This document shows, in pieces, positions 23,485 through 32,487 of a DNA stretch of 64,000 nucleotides (positions within the stretch are counted from its first letter, which is position 1; each line of letters begins with the position of its first letter). The notes under the pieces were generated by a model, which ran no database searches, had not been told where the DNA came from, and worked only from the letters and a program-made list of their open reading frames with translations. The stretch comes from Eubacterium sp. (GTDB lineage: Bacteria > Bacillota > Clostridia > Lachnospirales > Lachnospiraceae), in contig JAAWDZ010000060.1 in NCBI GenBank assembly GCA_022794015.1, forward strand, positions 1 to 64,000. The letters run 5' to 3'. A program made the translations under genes and the position numbers.

Positions 23485-25008
23485 ATGTACAGTATGGTAA
23501 TGACTGCCATAGTACGCGGCATAGAATGCGTCTGTATCCAGGTAGAGGCGGATGTCAGCGATGGTATGCCGATGTTTGAAATGGTAGGTTTTTTGTCTTC
23601 TGAAGTCAGGGAAGCCAGGGAAAGAGTGCGTACGGCGCTGCATAACTGCGGGTTTAAAATTCCGGCAAAGCGTATTACGGTCAATTTATCTCCTGCAGAC
23701 TTAAGAAAATCTGGTTCCGGCTTTGATTTGCCGGTAGCAGTGGCAATACTGGCTGCTTTGGGAGAGGTAGAAGAAAAAATATTGGAAAATACATTGGTTT
23801 TAGGCGAGATCAGTTTAAGCGGGCAGATAAAGCCGATACACGGTATTTTGCCTGTTTTGGCAAAGGCAAGAGAAATGGGAGTGAAGCGGTGTCTGATTCC
23901 GTTTTTAAACCAGGCAGAAGCAAAACTGATACCGGGGATTGAAATTTGGGCGGCAGACAATCTAAGGGAGCTTGCGGCTTATCTGAAAGGGGAGGTTTAT
24001 GTGGAAAAGCCGTACTCTGTGGAAGTGCACGGCATGCCGCAGGAAGCAATCCCTGATTTTTCGGAAATCAATGGGCAGGAAACGGTGAAACGCGCCTGTG
24101 AGGTGGCGGTGGCAGGAATGCATAATTTTCTGATGATCGGGCCGCCGGGAAGCGGAAAAACCATGATGGCCAAACGGATTCCGGGTATTTTGCCTCCTAT
24201 GAATGAAAAAGAAAAGTTAGAGGTTTCGGAAATATACAGTATTTGCGGTATGCTACAGCAAAATGAGTTTGTAACGGACAGACGGCCGTTCCGCATGCCG
24301 CACCATACGATTAGCCCAAACGGCCTCTCCGGCGGCGGAACGATACCAAAACCGGGGGAAATCAGTCTGGCACATAAAGGAGTGCTTTTTTTGGACGAGC
24401 TGCCGGAATATAAAAAATCCACCCTGGAAATTTTGCGGCAGCCAATGGAAGATAAGCAGATTACGCTGGTGCGGCAGTCCGGTATTTACCGGTATCCGGC
24501 GGATTTTATGCTGGTAGCGGCCATGAATCCATGTAAATGCGGCTATTATCCGGATCGGGACAGATGCCGCTGCCAGGACGCTGAAATTGCCCGTTACCTG
24601 GGCAGGATCAGTAAGCCGCTTTTAGATCGAATTGATATCAGTATAGAAGTTCCGGTTTTAAATTATGACGATTTGGCCGGTCTAAGGCAAAATGAATCTT
24701 CCCAGGTGATCCGGGAACGCGTCGTGGCAGCCTTAGAACGCCAGAGGCACCGGTTTTTACAGGAAGAGATTTCCTGCAACAGCCAGATTCCGTCAAAGAA
24801 TATTGGCAGGTACTGTAAACTGGATAACGGACAGCAAAAATATATGAAAGAAATTTATCAGAAGATGGAACTTTCTGCCAGAGGATACTATAAAATTTTA
24901 AAAACGGCAAGGACAATTGCTGATTTGGAAAACAGCGAAAAAATCAGGGATTGTCACTTAAATGAAGCGGTATGTTACCGTGTGCAGGATAAAAAATATT
25001 GGGAGTAG
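23485..25008 (+). CDS. comM: YifB/ComM Mg-chelatase-like AAA+ ATPase
   Basis: A 507-residue AAA+ protein. The N-terminal Lon-like ChlI domain (about 1-170) is followed by Walker A (GPPGSGKTMMAK, about 219-230), Walker B (GVLFLDELPE) and the C-terminal Mg-chelatase-related domain. ComM in Gram-negatives is a helicase promoting branch migration during natural transformation; the Firmicutes YifB role is inferred. It is 3 bases upstream of dprA, another transformation protein, which supports a DNA-uptake or recombination role. AGGAAGTG precedes the ATG. Confidence 0.9.
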   Translation: MYSMVMTAIVRGIECVCIQVEADVSDGMPMFEMVGFLSSEVREARERVRTALHNCGFKIPAKRITVNLSPADLRKSGSGFDLPVAVAILAALGEVEEKILENTLVLGEISLSGQIKPIHGILPVLAKAREMGVKRCLIPFLNQAEAKLIPGIEIWAADNLRELAAYLKGEVYVEKPYSVEVHGMPQEAIPDFSEINGQETVKRACEVAVAGMHNFLMIGPPGSGKTMMAKRIPGILPPMNEKEKLEVSEIYSICGMLQQNEFVTDRRPFRMPHHTISPNGLSGGGTIPKPGEISLAHKGVLFLDELPEYKKSTLEILRQPMEDKQITLVRQSGIYRYPADFMLVAAMNPCKCGYYPDRDRCRCQDAEIARYLGRISKPLLDRIDISIEVPVLNYDDLAGLRQNESSQVIRERVVAALERQRHRFLQEEISCNSQIPSKNIGRYCKLDNGQQKYMKEIYQKMELSARGYYKILKTARTIADLENSEKIRDCHLNEAVCYRVQDKKYWE

Positions 25009-25011
25009 ATC

Positions 25012-26112
25012 ATGGAGGAAAAACAAAAATATCAGTACTGGCTGCGTTGTATCAGAGGAGTCGGGAATAAAAAGCAAAGAAAATTAGTAGAATATTGTGG
25101 CAGCGCAAATGAAGTCTATGGTTTGACCAGACAGCAACTGGGAAAAATTCCGGGAATTTATGAAAAAGAAGTAAATGCGATTTGCGAATCCAAAAAAGAA
25201 TGGGATTTGGAAAAAGAAATTTCTGTTTTGACTGAAACTGGAATCAGTATGGTTACTTTGGAGGAAGACTCGTTTCCAAAGCGTCTGAAAAACCTGTCGG
25301 ATTGTCCGTATGCACTCTTCTTTAAAGGACGTTTGCCAGAGGAGGAGAGGAAAACGGCTGCGATTGTCGGAGCGCGTGCCTGCTCTTCCTATGGAAGGGC
25401 TGTGGCCCTGGAAATTGGGGAAAAGCTGGCGCGCCGCGGGGTTGGTATCATCAGTGGAATGGCCGCGGGTATAGATTCCTTCGGGCACTGGGGCGCAATT
25501 CGGGGCTGCGGCAGCACATATGCTGTGTTAGGATGCGGTGTGGATGTCTGTTATCCGAAAGGAGGGTGGGAACTGTATCGGCGAATCCAGAAAGAAGGCG
25601 GCATTTTATCCGAATATTTGCCGAAAAGAGGACCAATTGCCGCACAGTTTCCTGCCAGGAACCGTCTGATCAGTGCGCTCAGCGATGTTGTGATTGTCGT
25701 AGAAGCCAGAAAAAAGAGCGGTTCGTTAATTACCGCAGATTTTGCCCTGGAACAGGGAAAGGAAATTTATGCCGTGCCAGGCCGGCTGGAAGACGTCTTG
25801 AGCGCAGGCTGCAACGACCTGATCAGACAGGGGGCGGGCATTATTTCTTCGGTGGAAGAGCTGTTGCTTGAGCTTGGATTTTCCGGGGGAAATGATACGT
25901 TTTCCTGTAAAAAAGATGATCAAAAAATGATAAATGCACTTGAAAAAGCAGAATTGATGGTGTATAGTTGTTTCGGTTTACATGCAAAAAATATGGAAGA
26001 ATTATTGCAGATTACAAAAATCCCGGCCCGGGAGCTTGCTGACCTGTTAGTGAAGCTGCAGGCAAAGGGATTGATTGAAGAATTTTATAAGAACTATTAC
26101 AGAAAAATATAA
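25012..26112 (+). CDS. dprA: DNA processing protein DprA
   Basis: This 366-residue protein loads RecA on incoming single-stranded DNA during transformation. The N-terminal helix-hairpin-helix/SAM-like part (1-90) is followed by the Rossmann-like core with IVGARACSSYG, ISGMAAGIDSFGH and the GSLITADFALEQGK block, and a C-terminal winged-helix segment (about 300-366). It starts 4 bases after comM, so the two are translationally coupled. The gene order comM-dprA-topA resembles the smf-topA order of Bacillus. Confidence 0.93.
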   Translation: MEEKQKYQYWLRCIRGVGNKKQRKLVEYCGSANEVYGLTRQQLGKIPGIYEKEVNAICESKKEWDLEKEISVLTETGISMVTLEEDSFPKRLKNLSDCPYALFFKGRLPEEERKTAAIVGARACSSYGRAVALEIGEKLARRGVGIISGMAAGIDSFGHWGAIRGCGSTYAVLGCGVDVCYPKGGWELYRRIQKEGGILSEYLPKRGPIAAQFPARNRLISALSDVVIVVEARKKSGSLITADFALEQGKEIYAVPGRLEDVLSAGCNDLIRQGAGIISSVEELLLELGFSGGNDTFSCKKDDQKMINALEKAELMVYSCFGLHAKNMEELLQITKIPARELADLLVKLQAKGLIEEFYKNYYRKI

Positions 26113-26120
26113 AGCAGAGA

Positions 26121-26212
26121 GTGTCGCAAAGTATAAGATTTTCACAATATATAGCTTGAATTTTGAAGATTTTTATTTATATATTGTTATAGAAATAACA
26201 TTTTCCGACAGT
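26121..26212. repeat. Palindromic repeat family II, copy 2
   Basis: GTGTCGCAAAGT at the left is the near-inverse of ACATTTTCCGACA at the right. An inner ACAATATATA/TATATATTGT stem encloses a T-rich loop. Shared blocks with 18859-18948 are AGATTTTC, AATATATAG and ACATTTTCCG, while intervening bases differ. It fills the gap between dprA and topA. Confidence 0.7.
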
Positions 26213-26244
26213 CCATAAAACATGCATAAAGGAGTTTTTTAGTC

Positions 26245-28332
26245 ATGGCAAAGAACCTGGTAATTGTGGAATCGCCGGCCAAGGTGAAGACGATCAAAAA
26301 ATTTTTGGGGAAGAATTATGAGGTGACCGCATCAAACGGGCATGTAAGAGATTTGCCGAAAAGCCAGCTTGGAATTGACGTTGAACATGATTTTGAACCC
26401 AAATATATTACAATTCGAGGAAAAGGAGATATTCTTGCAAAACTGCGCAAGGAAGTGAAAAAGGCGGATAAAATTTATCTGGCGACTGACCCGGATCGGG
26501 AGGGAGAGGCTATATCCTGGCATCTGGCACAGGCGCTTAAACTTGCGGACAAGAATGTTTACCGTATCAGCTTTAACGAAATTACCAAGAATGCAGTCAA
26601 AGCGTCTCTTAAGTCTCCGCGGGAGGTTGATATGGATCTGGTCAATGCACAGCAGGCAAGACGGATGCTTGACCGCATGGTGGGCTATAAAATCAGCCCC
26701 CTGCTCTGGGCCAAGGTGAAACGGGGATTAAGCGCAGGGCGGGTACAGTCAGTGGCGCTGCGCTTAATATGTGACAGGGAGGAAGAGATCAATGCTTTTA
26801 TACCGGAGGAATATTGGACTTTAGATGCATTACTTGCGGTAAAAGGTGAGAAACGCCCTTTAACAGCCAAATTTTACGGCGATGAAAAAGGGAAGCTTAA
26901 CATTTCTTCCAGGGAGCAGATGGAGCAGATAATAAAAGCGTTAGAAAAGGAAGAGTACCGGGTGCTTGAGGTGAAACGGGGACAGCGCACGAAAAAGGCG
27001 CCGCTGCCGTTTACGACAAGTACACTGCAGCAGGAGGCTTCTAAGGCGCTGAACTTTTCTATCCAGAAGACGATGCGTCTTGCACAGCAGCTTTACGAGG
27101 GCGTAGATATCAAAGGACAGGGTACAGTTGCACTGATTACGTATTTAAGAACAGATTCCGTGCGTGTTTCAGAGGAGGCCGGGCAGGCAGCCAGAGAATA
27201 TATTGCCAGGTCATACGGAGATCCGTATGCCGCGGCACATGCCAGTGAAAAACAGAAAACGGCTAAAATACAGGATGCCCATGAGGCAATCCGCCCGACT
27301 GATATAACAAGGACGCCGGTACTGGTGAAGGAATCGCTCCCCAGGGATTTATTCCGTCTGTACCAGCTTATCTGGAAGCGGTTTACCGCCAGCAGGATGA
27401 GCGAAGCAGTATATGAAACCACCTCCGTTGAAATCGGGGCGGGCAGTTACCGCTTCCATGTTTCGGCTTCCAAAGTGGCTTTTGACGGATTTTTGTCCGT
27501 ATATACCTCTGCGGATGAAGAGAAGGCCAAAAGCAACGTCCTTTTAAAAGCAATTGATGAACAGACAGAGCTTACTTTACGGGAACTGGAAGAAAAGCAG
27601 CATTTTACCCAGCCGCCGGCGCATTATACAGAAGCATCTTTAGTAAAGACATTGGAGGAACTTGGGATTGGACGTCCGAGTACATATTCTCCGACGATTA
27701 CGACAATATTAGGCAGGCGGTATATTGTAAAAGAGAGTAAAAACCTGTATGTGACAGAGTTGGGCGAAGTAGTGAATTCTATTATGAAAGAATCGTTTCC
27801 TTCCATTGTGGATGAACATTTTACGGCTAATATGGAATCTTTATTGGATAAAGTAGAAGAAGGGGCTGTAAACTGGAAGACGGTTGTGAGCAATTTTTAT
27901 CCGGATTTAAAAGACGCAGTTGAAAATGCCGAACAGGAGCTGGAGAAGATCACGATAGAAGATGAGGTTTCCGATGTGGTCTGCGAAGAATGTGGGCGCA
28001 ATATGGTAATTAAATATGGCCCCCACGGTAAATTTCTGGCATGTCCGGGATTTCCGGACTGCCGCAATACCAAGCCGTATCTGGAAAAGACGGGTATAAA
28101 ATGTCCTTTGTGTAAAAAAGAGGTTGTTCTGAAAAAAACCAAAAAAGGCAGAAAATATTACGGCTGCGAGAATAATCCGGAATGTGAATTTATGTCCTGG
28201 CAGAAACCGTCCGGGAAGTCCTGTCCCCGCTGCGGCAGTTATATGGTGGAAAAAGGCAATAAACTGGCCTGCGCCAACGAACAGTGTGGATACAGTGAGA
28301 ACCAGCCCTCAGAAGGAAAATCGAATTTGTAA
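26245..28332 (+). CDS. topA: DNA topoisomerase I
   Basis: A type IA topoisomerase relaxing negative supercoils. The 695 residues begin with the Toprim domain (IVESPAKVKTIKKFLG, DPDREGEAISWHL), then the catalytic tyrosine in ALITYLRTDSVR near residue 300, and end in three C4 zinc-ribbon modules (CEECGRNMV, CPLCKKEVV, CPRCGSYMV). AAAGGAG is properly spaced before the ATG. It lies between dprA and codY as in Bacillus, although trmFO, xerC/codV and clpQY are missing between topA and codY here. Confidence 0.96.
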   Translation: MAKNLVIVESPAKVKTIKKFLGKNYEVTASNGHVRDLPKSQLGIDVEHDFEPKYITIRGKGDILAKLRKEVKKADKIYLATDPDREGEAISWHLAQALKLADKNVYRISFNEITKNAVKASLKSPREVDMDLVNAQQARRMLDRMVGYKISPLLWAKVKRGLSAGRVQSVALRLICDREEEINAFIPEEYWTLDALLAVKGEKRPLTAKFYGDEKGKLNISSREQMEQIIKALEKEEYRVLEVKRGQRTKKAPLPFTTSTLQQEASKALNFSIQKTMRLAQQLYEGVDIKGQGTVALITYLRTDSVRVSEEAGQAAREYIARSYGDPYAAAHASEKQKTAKIQDAHEAIRPTDITRTPVLVKESLPRDLFRLYQLIWKRFTASRMSEAVYETTSVEIGAGSYRFHVSASKVAFDGFLSVYTSADEEKAKSNVLLKAIDEQTELTLRELEEKQHFTQPPAHYTEASLVKTLEELGIGRPSTYSPTITTILGRRYIVKESKNLYVTELGEVVNSIMKESFPSIVDEHFTANMESLLDKVEEGAVNWKTVVSNFYPDLKDAVENAEQELEKITIEDEVSDVVCEECGRNMVIKYGPHGKFLACPGFPDCRNTKPYLEKTGIKCPLCKKEVVLKKTKKGRKYYGCENNPECEFMSWQKPSGKSCPRCGSYMVEKGNKLACANEQCGYSENQPSEGKSNL

Positions 28333-28475
28333 TAGTTCAGCCCAGGACTTTGCACCTGCTGCAAAGTCCGTGAGAATGCGTAAAGGCTTAAGTGGAATCC
28401 GCCCCTTTGCCATACGGCAAACTTTAAATGGGCGGATTCCGTAACAGTGAAGCCAGAAGGCTGAACTGTTACTCG
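28331..28475. repeat. Structured repeat family I, copy C (best example)
   Basis: Hairpin 1 pairs 28345-28353 with 28361-28369 (9 bp, 7-nt loop), followed by GTGAGAAT at 28370-28377. Hairpin 2 pairs 28394-28404 with 28430-28440, enclosing stem 28406-28411/28416-28421 and the bulge CTTTAAAT (28422-28429). Hairpin 3 pairs 28441-28448 with 28465-28472 around AGCC/GGCT. Stem geometry and single-stranded blocks match copy A, while the stems themselves are different, as compensatory change would give. It lies between topA and codY. Confidence 0.8.
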
Positions 28476-28494
28476 AATTTGTGAAAATAATATG

Positions 28495-28530
28495 AATTTT
28501 CTTGAATATTCAGAGTTGGCATGCTAAAAT
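28495..28530 (+). promoter_or_regulatory. codY promoter with a CodY-box-like sequence
   Basis: TTGAAT (28502-28507), a 17-base spacer and TAAAAT (28525-28530) form a good promoter. AATTTTCTTGAATAT at 28495-28509 matches 11 of 15 positions of the CodY consensus AATTTTCWGAAAATT and overlaps the -35 box, suggesting autorepression. Confidence 0.55.
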
Positions 28531-28578
28531 ACGACATAGCTATTTCCAAAATCAGAATATTTATAAGGAGGGTATCTT

Positions 28579-29358
28579 ATGAGTGTACAGTTGTTGGATA
28601 AAACAAGAAAAATTAACAAACTCTTGCACAATAATAATTCTTCCAAAGTAGTATTTAACGATATTTGCGAAGTACTTACGGAGATTTTAAAATCCAACAT
28701 CCTGGTAATCAGTAAAAAAGGAAAGGTCTTGGGGAGCAGCGTCAGCAAAGGAATAGAAGAAATTGGCGAGCTGATAGTAGATGAAGTCGGCGGATTCATC
28801 GATCCGCTTTTGAACGAGCGACTGTTAGGGGTCCTTTCTACCAAAGAAAATGTCAATTTGGAAACACTTGGATTTGCAGCAGATTTAAAACGATATTGTG
28901 CAATTGTTACACCAATCGACATAGCCGGAGAACGGCTGGGAACGCTTTTTGTCTATCGGTGTGACACTCAGTATAATATTGATGATATTATACTGAGTGA
29001 GTATGGTACTACGGTAGTCGGTCTTGAAATGATGCGTTCGGTTAATGAAGAGAATGCAGAGGAGAACCGCAAGATTCAGATTGTAAAGTCAGCCATCAAT
29101 ACACTTTCGTTTTCGGAATTAGAAGCAATTATTCATATATTTGAAGAACTCAACGGAATTGAAGGGATTCTGGTGGCGAGTAAAATAGCGGATCGGGTCG
29201 GTATTACCCGTTCTGTTATTGTCAATGCATTACGGAAGTTCGAGAGCGCAGGAGTAATAGAATCACGTTCTTCCGGTATGAAAGGGACGTACATCAAAGT
29301 GCTTAATGATGTTGTGTTTGATGAACTGTATAAAATGAAAAAGCAAAATGAGCACTGA
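28579..29358 (+). CDS. codY: GTP- and branched-chain-amino-acid-sensing repressor CodY
   Basis: This 259-residue global regulator of nutrient limitation binds isoleucine/valine through the N-terminal GAF domain (1-155) and DNA through the C-terminal winged helix-turn-helix (ASKIADRVGITRSVIVNALR, about residues 204-223). It represses amino acid synthesis, motility or virulence genes in many Firmicutes. It lies immediately upstream of the flagellar operon, as in Bacillus subtilis, but is separated from it by a strong terminator and a new promoter. AAGGAGGG precedes the ATG. Confidence 0.96.
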   Translation: MSVQLLDKTRKINKLLHNNNSSKVVFNDICEVLTEILKSNILVISKKGKVLGSSVSKGIEEIGELIVDEVGGFIDPLLNERLLGVLSTKENVNLETLGFAADLKRYCAIVTPIDIAGERLGTLFVYRCDTQYNIDDIILSEYGTTVVGLEMMRSVNEENAEENRKIQIVKSAINTLSFSELEAIIHIFEELNGIEGILVASKIADRVGITRSVIVNALRKFESAGVIESRSSGMKGTYIKVLNDVVFDELYKMKKQNEH

Positions 29359-29386
29359 AAAAACAGGAATTTATAGAGTATAATGG

Positions 29387-29428
29387 AAAAAGGGATTTAC
29401 AGTATTTGGCTGTAAATCCCTTTTTTTT
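29387..29428 (+). terminator. Intrinsic terminator after codY
   Basis: AGGGATTTACAG pairs perfectly with CTGTAAATCCCT, flanked by an A run and eight T residues. Confidence 0.9.
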
Positions 29429-29490
29429 ACATATTTAGTTTAAAAAACGCAAAAAAAAACAATATCATGTAAAATATGATAAAAAAATAC

Positions 29491-29518
29491 TTGAGTTTTT
29501 TTTAATATTCTCTATAAT
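29491..29518 (+). promoter_or_regulatory. Main promoter of the flagellar operon
   Basis: TTGAGT (29491-29496), a 16-base spacer and TATAAT (29513-29518) lie about 50 bases before flgB. It looks sigma-A type, as for the Bacillus fla/che operon; no sigma-28 consensus is seen here. Confidence 0.7.
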
Positions 29519-29566
29519 ATAGAATAGAATAAGAATGAGAATGAAATAAAAGGCTGGTGATAAAAA

Positions 29567-29959
29567 ATGTTTTCAACAAATGTTTATAGTTATATCAATG
29601 TTTTGAATAAAGCGGCAGATGCGAGCTGGCTCCGTGAAGAGACGATTATGAATAATCTGGCCAATGTGAATACGCCTGAGTATAAGCGTAAGGATGTTGA
29701 TTTCCAGAGCGTGCTGAAACGGGAGCTTGGTAGTGCGAAATATCGGACGTTAGACAGCAAGGTAGACCATGTGAATTTGGATCGCCTGAATGTATCGACT
29801 TATTATGATCATGCTAATTATTCCTATCGTATGGATAAGAACAATGTGGATGTGGATACAGAGAACGTAGAGCTGGCATCGGAGAAAATACGCTATGATG
29901 CATTAACGGACAGTATGACACAGGAATTTTCGAGATTAAGGATGGCGATGTCCAAATAA
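29567..29959 (+). CDS. flgB: Flagellar proximal rod protein FlgB
   Basis: A 130-residue rod subunit exported by the flagellar type III system and placed between the MS ring and the distal rod. It has the rod-family block NNLANVNTPEYKRKDVDF at about residues 29-46 and a C-terminal helix (YDALTDSMTQEFSRLRMAM). First gene of the flagellar cluster; AAGGCTGGTGA precedes the ATG. flgC follows after a gap of 89 bases. Confidence 0.95.
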   Translation: MFSTNVYSYINVLNKAADASWLREETIMNNLANVNTPEYKRKDVDFQSVLKRELGSAKYRTLDSKVDHVNLDRLNVSTYYDHANYSYRMDKNNVDVDTENVELASEKIRYDALTDSMTQEFSRLRMAMSK

Positions 29960-30048
29960 GGATGCATAGCATATGAAATTTACGCATAGATTGTTGCAGT
30001 AAATCAGAAGCAGCATATGATACTAGAAGAAAAGGAGGAGATGGTAAT

Positions 30049-30489
30049 ATGGCTTTATTTCAGTCGTTTAATATCAGTGCATCCGGAATGACAGCAGAAC
30101 GGTTTCGTACGGACATCATTGCGGAGAATGTAGCAAATGTAAACACAACCAGAACCGAGGACGGTACGCCTTACCGGAGGAAGATAGTGACGTTTGCGGA
30201 GAAGGATTCCACTTCTTTTGCGGATCTTTTGTCAAGAACGGCGCGTACCTACGGCGGAAACGGTGTAAAGGTGACAAAGGTATTAGAAGACGAATCGACC
30301 GATTATATCATGAAATACGATCCGGCACACCCTGATGCGGATGAAAACGGATATGTTTCTTATCCCAATGTCAATATTGTGACAGAGATGACAAATCTGA
30401 TTGATGCCAGCAGGGGGTATGAAGCCAACGTAACTGCCTTTAATACTGCGAAAGCCATGGCTCAGGCCGGGTTGCAGGTAGGTAAGTAA
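30049..30489 (+). CDS. flgC: Flagellar proximal rod protein FlgC
   Basis: A 146-residue rod subunit with the conserved N-terminal rod motif (FQSFNISASGMTAERFR, then AENVANVNTTR) and the C-terminal flagellar rod/hook motif (VNIVTEMTNLIDASRGYEAN). Exported by the type III apparatus and assembled with FlgB and FliE. AGGAGGAGATGG gives a very strong ribosome binding site. Part of the flgB-flgC-fliE set. Confidence 0.96.
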   Translation: MALFQSFNISASGMTAERFRTDIIAENVANVNTTRTEDGTPYRRKIVTFAEKDSTSFADLLSRTARTYGGNGVKVTKVLEDESTDYIMKYDPAHPDADENGYVSYPNVNIVTEMTNLIDASRGYEANVTAFNTAKAMAQAGLQVGK

Positions 30490-30529
30490 TAGGGGCAAAG
30501 GATAAAGAGTTGAGGAGGAATACATAATT

Positions 30530-30850
30530 ATGGAGATATCTTCGTTAAGCAGTATGGCACCTGATTACATAGCACAGGCGTATGGTTTAAACCGCACGCA
30601 GAGCTCTTCCACAGATGAGGCTGGCAGCTTTGGTTCTATTTTGGATACGGCTCTGAATATGATTCGAGAGACAAATGATTATGATAATGCAGCGCAGTCG
30701 GCTGAAATTCGGTTTGCATTAGGTGAGGCTACCAGTACACATGAGCTGGCGGTTGCACAGCAGAAAGCAAATCTTGCCCTGCAGTATACTGTTGCAGTAC
30801 GGGATAAAGTAATGGAAGCGTACAAAGAAATCATGAATATGTCTGTTTGA
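30530..30850 (+). CDS. fliE: Flagellar hook-basal body protein FliE
   Basis: This 106-residue protein joins the MS ring to the rod. The FliE block is at about residues 60-102 (AEIRFALGEATSTHELAVAQ, then ALQYTVAVRDKVMEAYKEI). The usual position between flgC and fliF supports it. AGGAGG is 10 bases before the ATG. Confidence 0.95.
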   Translation: MEISSLSSMAPDYIAQAYGLNRTQSSSTDEAGSFGSILDTALNMIRETNDYDNAAQSAEIRFALGEATSTHELAVAQQKANLALQYTVAVRDKVMEAYKEIMNMSV

Positions 30851-30868
30851 TAGGTGGGGTAGTGCAAA

Positions 30869-32485
30869 ATGCCAGAGAATGTGCAAAATATACTAAATAA
30901 AATAAACGAATGGTGGAAGAAGTTTTCGGTAAAGCAAAAGACACTTCTGGTCAGTATTACAGCTGTGATTGTACTGGCGCTTGTCATTTTGGCGGTCGTG
31001 ATGAATCAGCCGAATATGGTTTCGCTGATTACCTGTGAGAATGCCAAACAAGCCTCGCAGGTAAAAGAGCTTTTGGCCGGGGAGAATATCAACGCTCAGG
31101 TTTCGCCGGACGGTCTTACGTTTATGGTGAATGCAAAGGATAAGGCGAACGCATCCATTTTACTTGGTTCCAATAGCATCCCGGCAGACGGGTATGGCAT
31201 TGAAAATGTGTTTGACGGAAGTTTTAGTACGACAGAGTCTGATAAGACCAAAAAATATCAGGTTTATCTGGAAAACAAATTTGAAGAGGATCTTGCGACG
31301 ATTTCCAACATTGAAAGCGCATCCGTTTCCCTTTCCATTCCGGATGAGGACGGTACGATTATTTCCATGGGACAGGAAACTTATGCAAGCGTCATCTTAA
31401 CTCTGAATGCGGAAATGAGTGAAGAGCAGGCGGCCGGAATCGCTGAGTTTGTGGCCACCGAAGTGGGGAATAAATCTACGGACAACATACGGATTCTGGA
31501 TTCCGATGGAAATATGCTCTTCTCAGGCGGGAATACGAACAGCGCAATCGGAACTGCAAATTCTCAGCTGTCTGTTAAAGGCAAAGCGGAGAATATGGTG
31601 AAAAAGGAAGTCAGGGACGTTATGCTTGGTACCGATGTATACGACAATGTATCGGTTGGGCTGAATTTGTCCATGGACTTTAATACAGAAGAATATGTCA
31701 ACCAGCGTTATTATGTGGACGAGGGACGCGATCAGGGCTATTTAAATAACAGGAGTACTTTTGAATCAGAAGCAGAAGGTGGACGAGCTGATGTTCCTGG
31801 TACGGATACGAATGGACAGAATGGTGATACGACCTACACCCTTCCGGATTCGGAAGTGACGTCTTCTTCAACAAGCGAAGTGAAAGAAGATTACCTTACA
31901 AGCCAGGAAATTACCAGAAGGAATAATAACGGAGGAATTGTCAATTACGAAAATTCATCGATTTCCGTCGTGGCGACATCTTATGTTGTTTATGATGAGA
32001 GAGCGCTTAAGGCGGACGGGACTTTGGATAATATGTCGTTTGACGAATTTGTGGCACAGAACAGTGATCGTATCAAGACGACGGTAGACGATGAGTTTTA
32101 TGATATGGTGTCCAATGCAACCGGATTTTCAAGAGAGAATATTACAATTGTTGCATATGATGTTCCGTTTTTTAAATACGCTTCCGCAAGCGGAAGGGAT
32201 ATTGCAGATTATCTGCAGATAGCGCTTGCAGTTTTGATTTTTGTCCTGCTTGGTTTTGTGGTATTTAGAAGTATGCGTAAACAGGAAGAACAAATACCCG
32301 TTCCGGATGAGATTTCCGTTGAAACTCTGATGGATAAAACGAAAGAAACAGAAGAGGAAGGGCTTGAGAATATTGGGTTTTCGGAGAAATCAGAAACTCG
32401 TATTCTGATAGAACAATTTGTAGAAAATAATCCGGAAGCGGCTGCGTCATTATTGCGCAATTGGCTGAATGAGGAGTGGGAATAG
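30869..32485 (+). CDS. fliF: Flagellar MS-ring protein FliF
   Basis: A 538-residue inner membrane protein forming the MS ring on which the rod and rotor assemble. The first membrane segment is at about residues 27-45, and the periplasmic ring-building motifs carry YscJ/FliF signatures (YQVYLENKFEEDLATI; QGYLNNRSTFESEAEGG). The second membrane segment is at about 445-465, and the C-terminal FliG-binding tail ends the protein (ASLLRNWLNEE). Spacing to fliE is 18 bases. The tail overlaps the ribosome binding site of fliG. Confidence 0.95.
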   Translation: MPENVQNILNKINEWWKKFSVKQKTLLVSITAVIVLALVILAVVMNQPNMVSLITCENAKQASQVKELLAGENINAQVSPDGLTFMVNAKDKANASILLGSNSIPADGYGIENVFDGSFSTTESDKTKKYQVYLENKFEEDLATISNIESASVSLSIPDEDGTIISMGQETYASVILTLNAEMSEEQAAGIAEFVATEVGNKSTDNIRILDSDGNMLFSGGNTNSAIGTANSQLSVKGKAENMVKKEVRDVMLGTDVYDNVSVGLNLSMDFNTEEYVNQRYYVDEGRDQGYLNNRSTFESEAEGGRADVPGTDTNGQNGDTTYTLPDSEVTSSSTSEVKEDYLTSQEITRRNNNGGIVNYENSSISVVATSYVVYDERALKADGTLDNMSFDEFVAQNSDRIKTTVDDEFYDMVSNATGFSRENITIVAYDVPFFKYASASGRDIADYLQIALAVLIFVLLGFVVFRSMRKQEEQIPVPDEISVETLMDKTKETEEEGLENIGFSEKSETRILIEQFVENNPEAAASLLRNWLNEEWE

Positions 32486-32487
32486 AG

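Noticed and set aside
29429..29566. Sigma-28 promoter ahead of flgB
   Set aside because: No TAAA-N15-GCCGATAA pattern; the elements fit sigma-A better.
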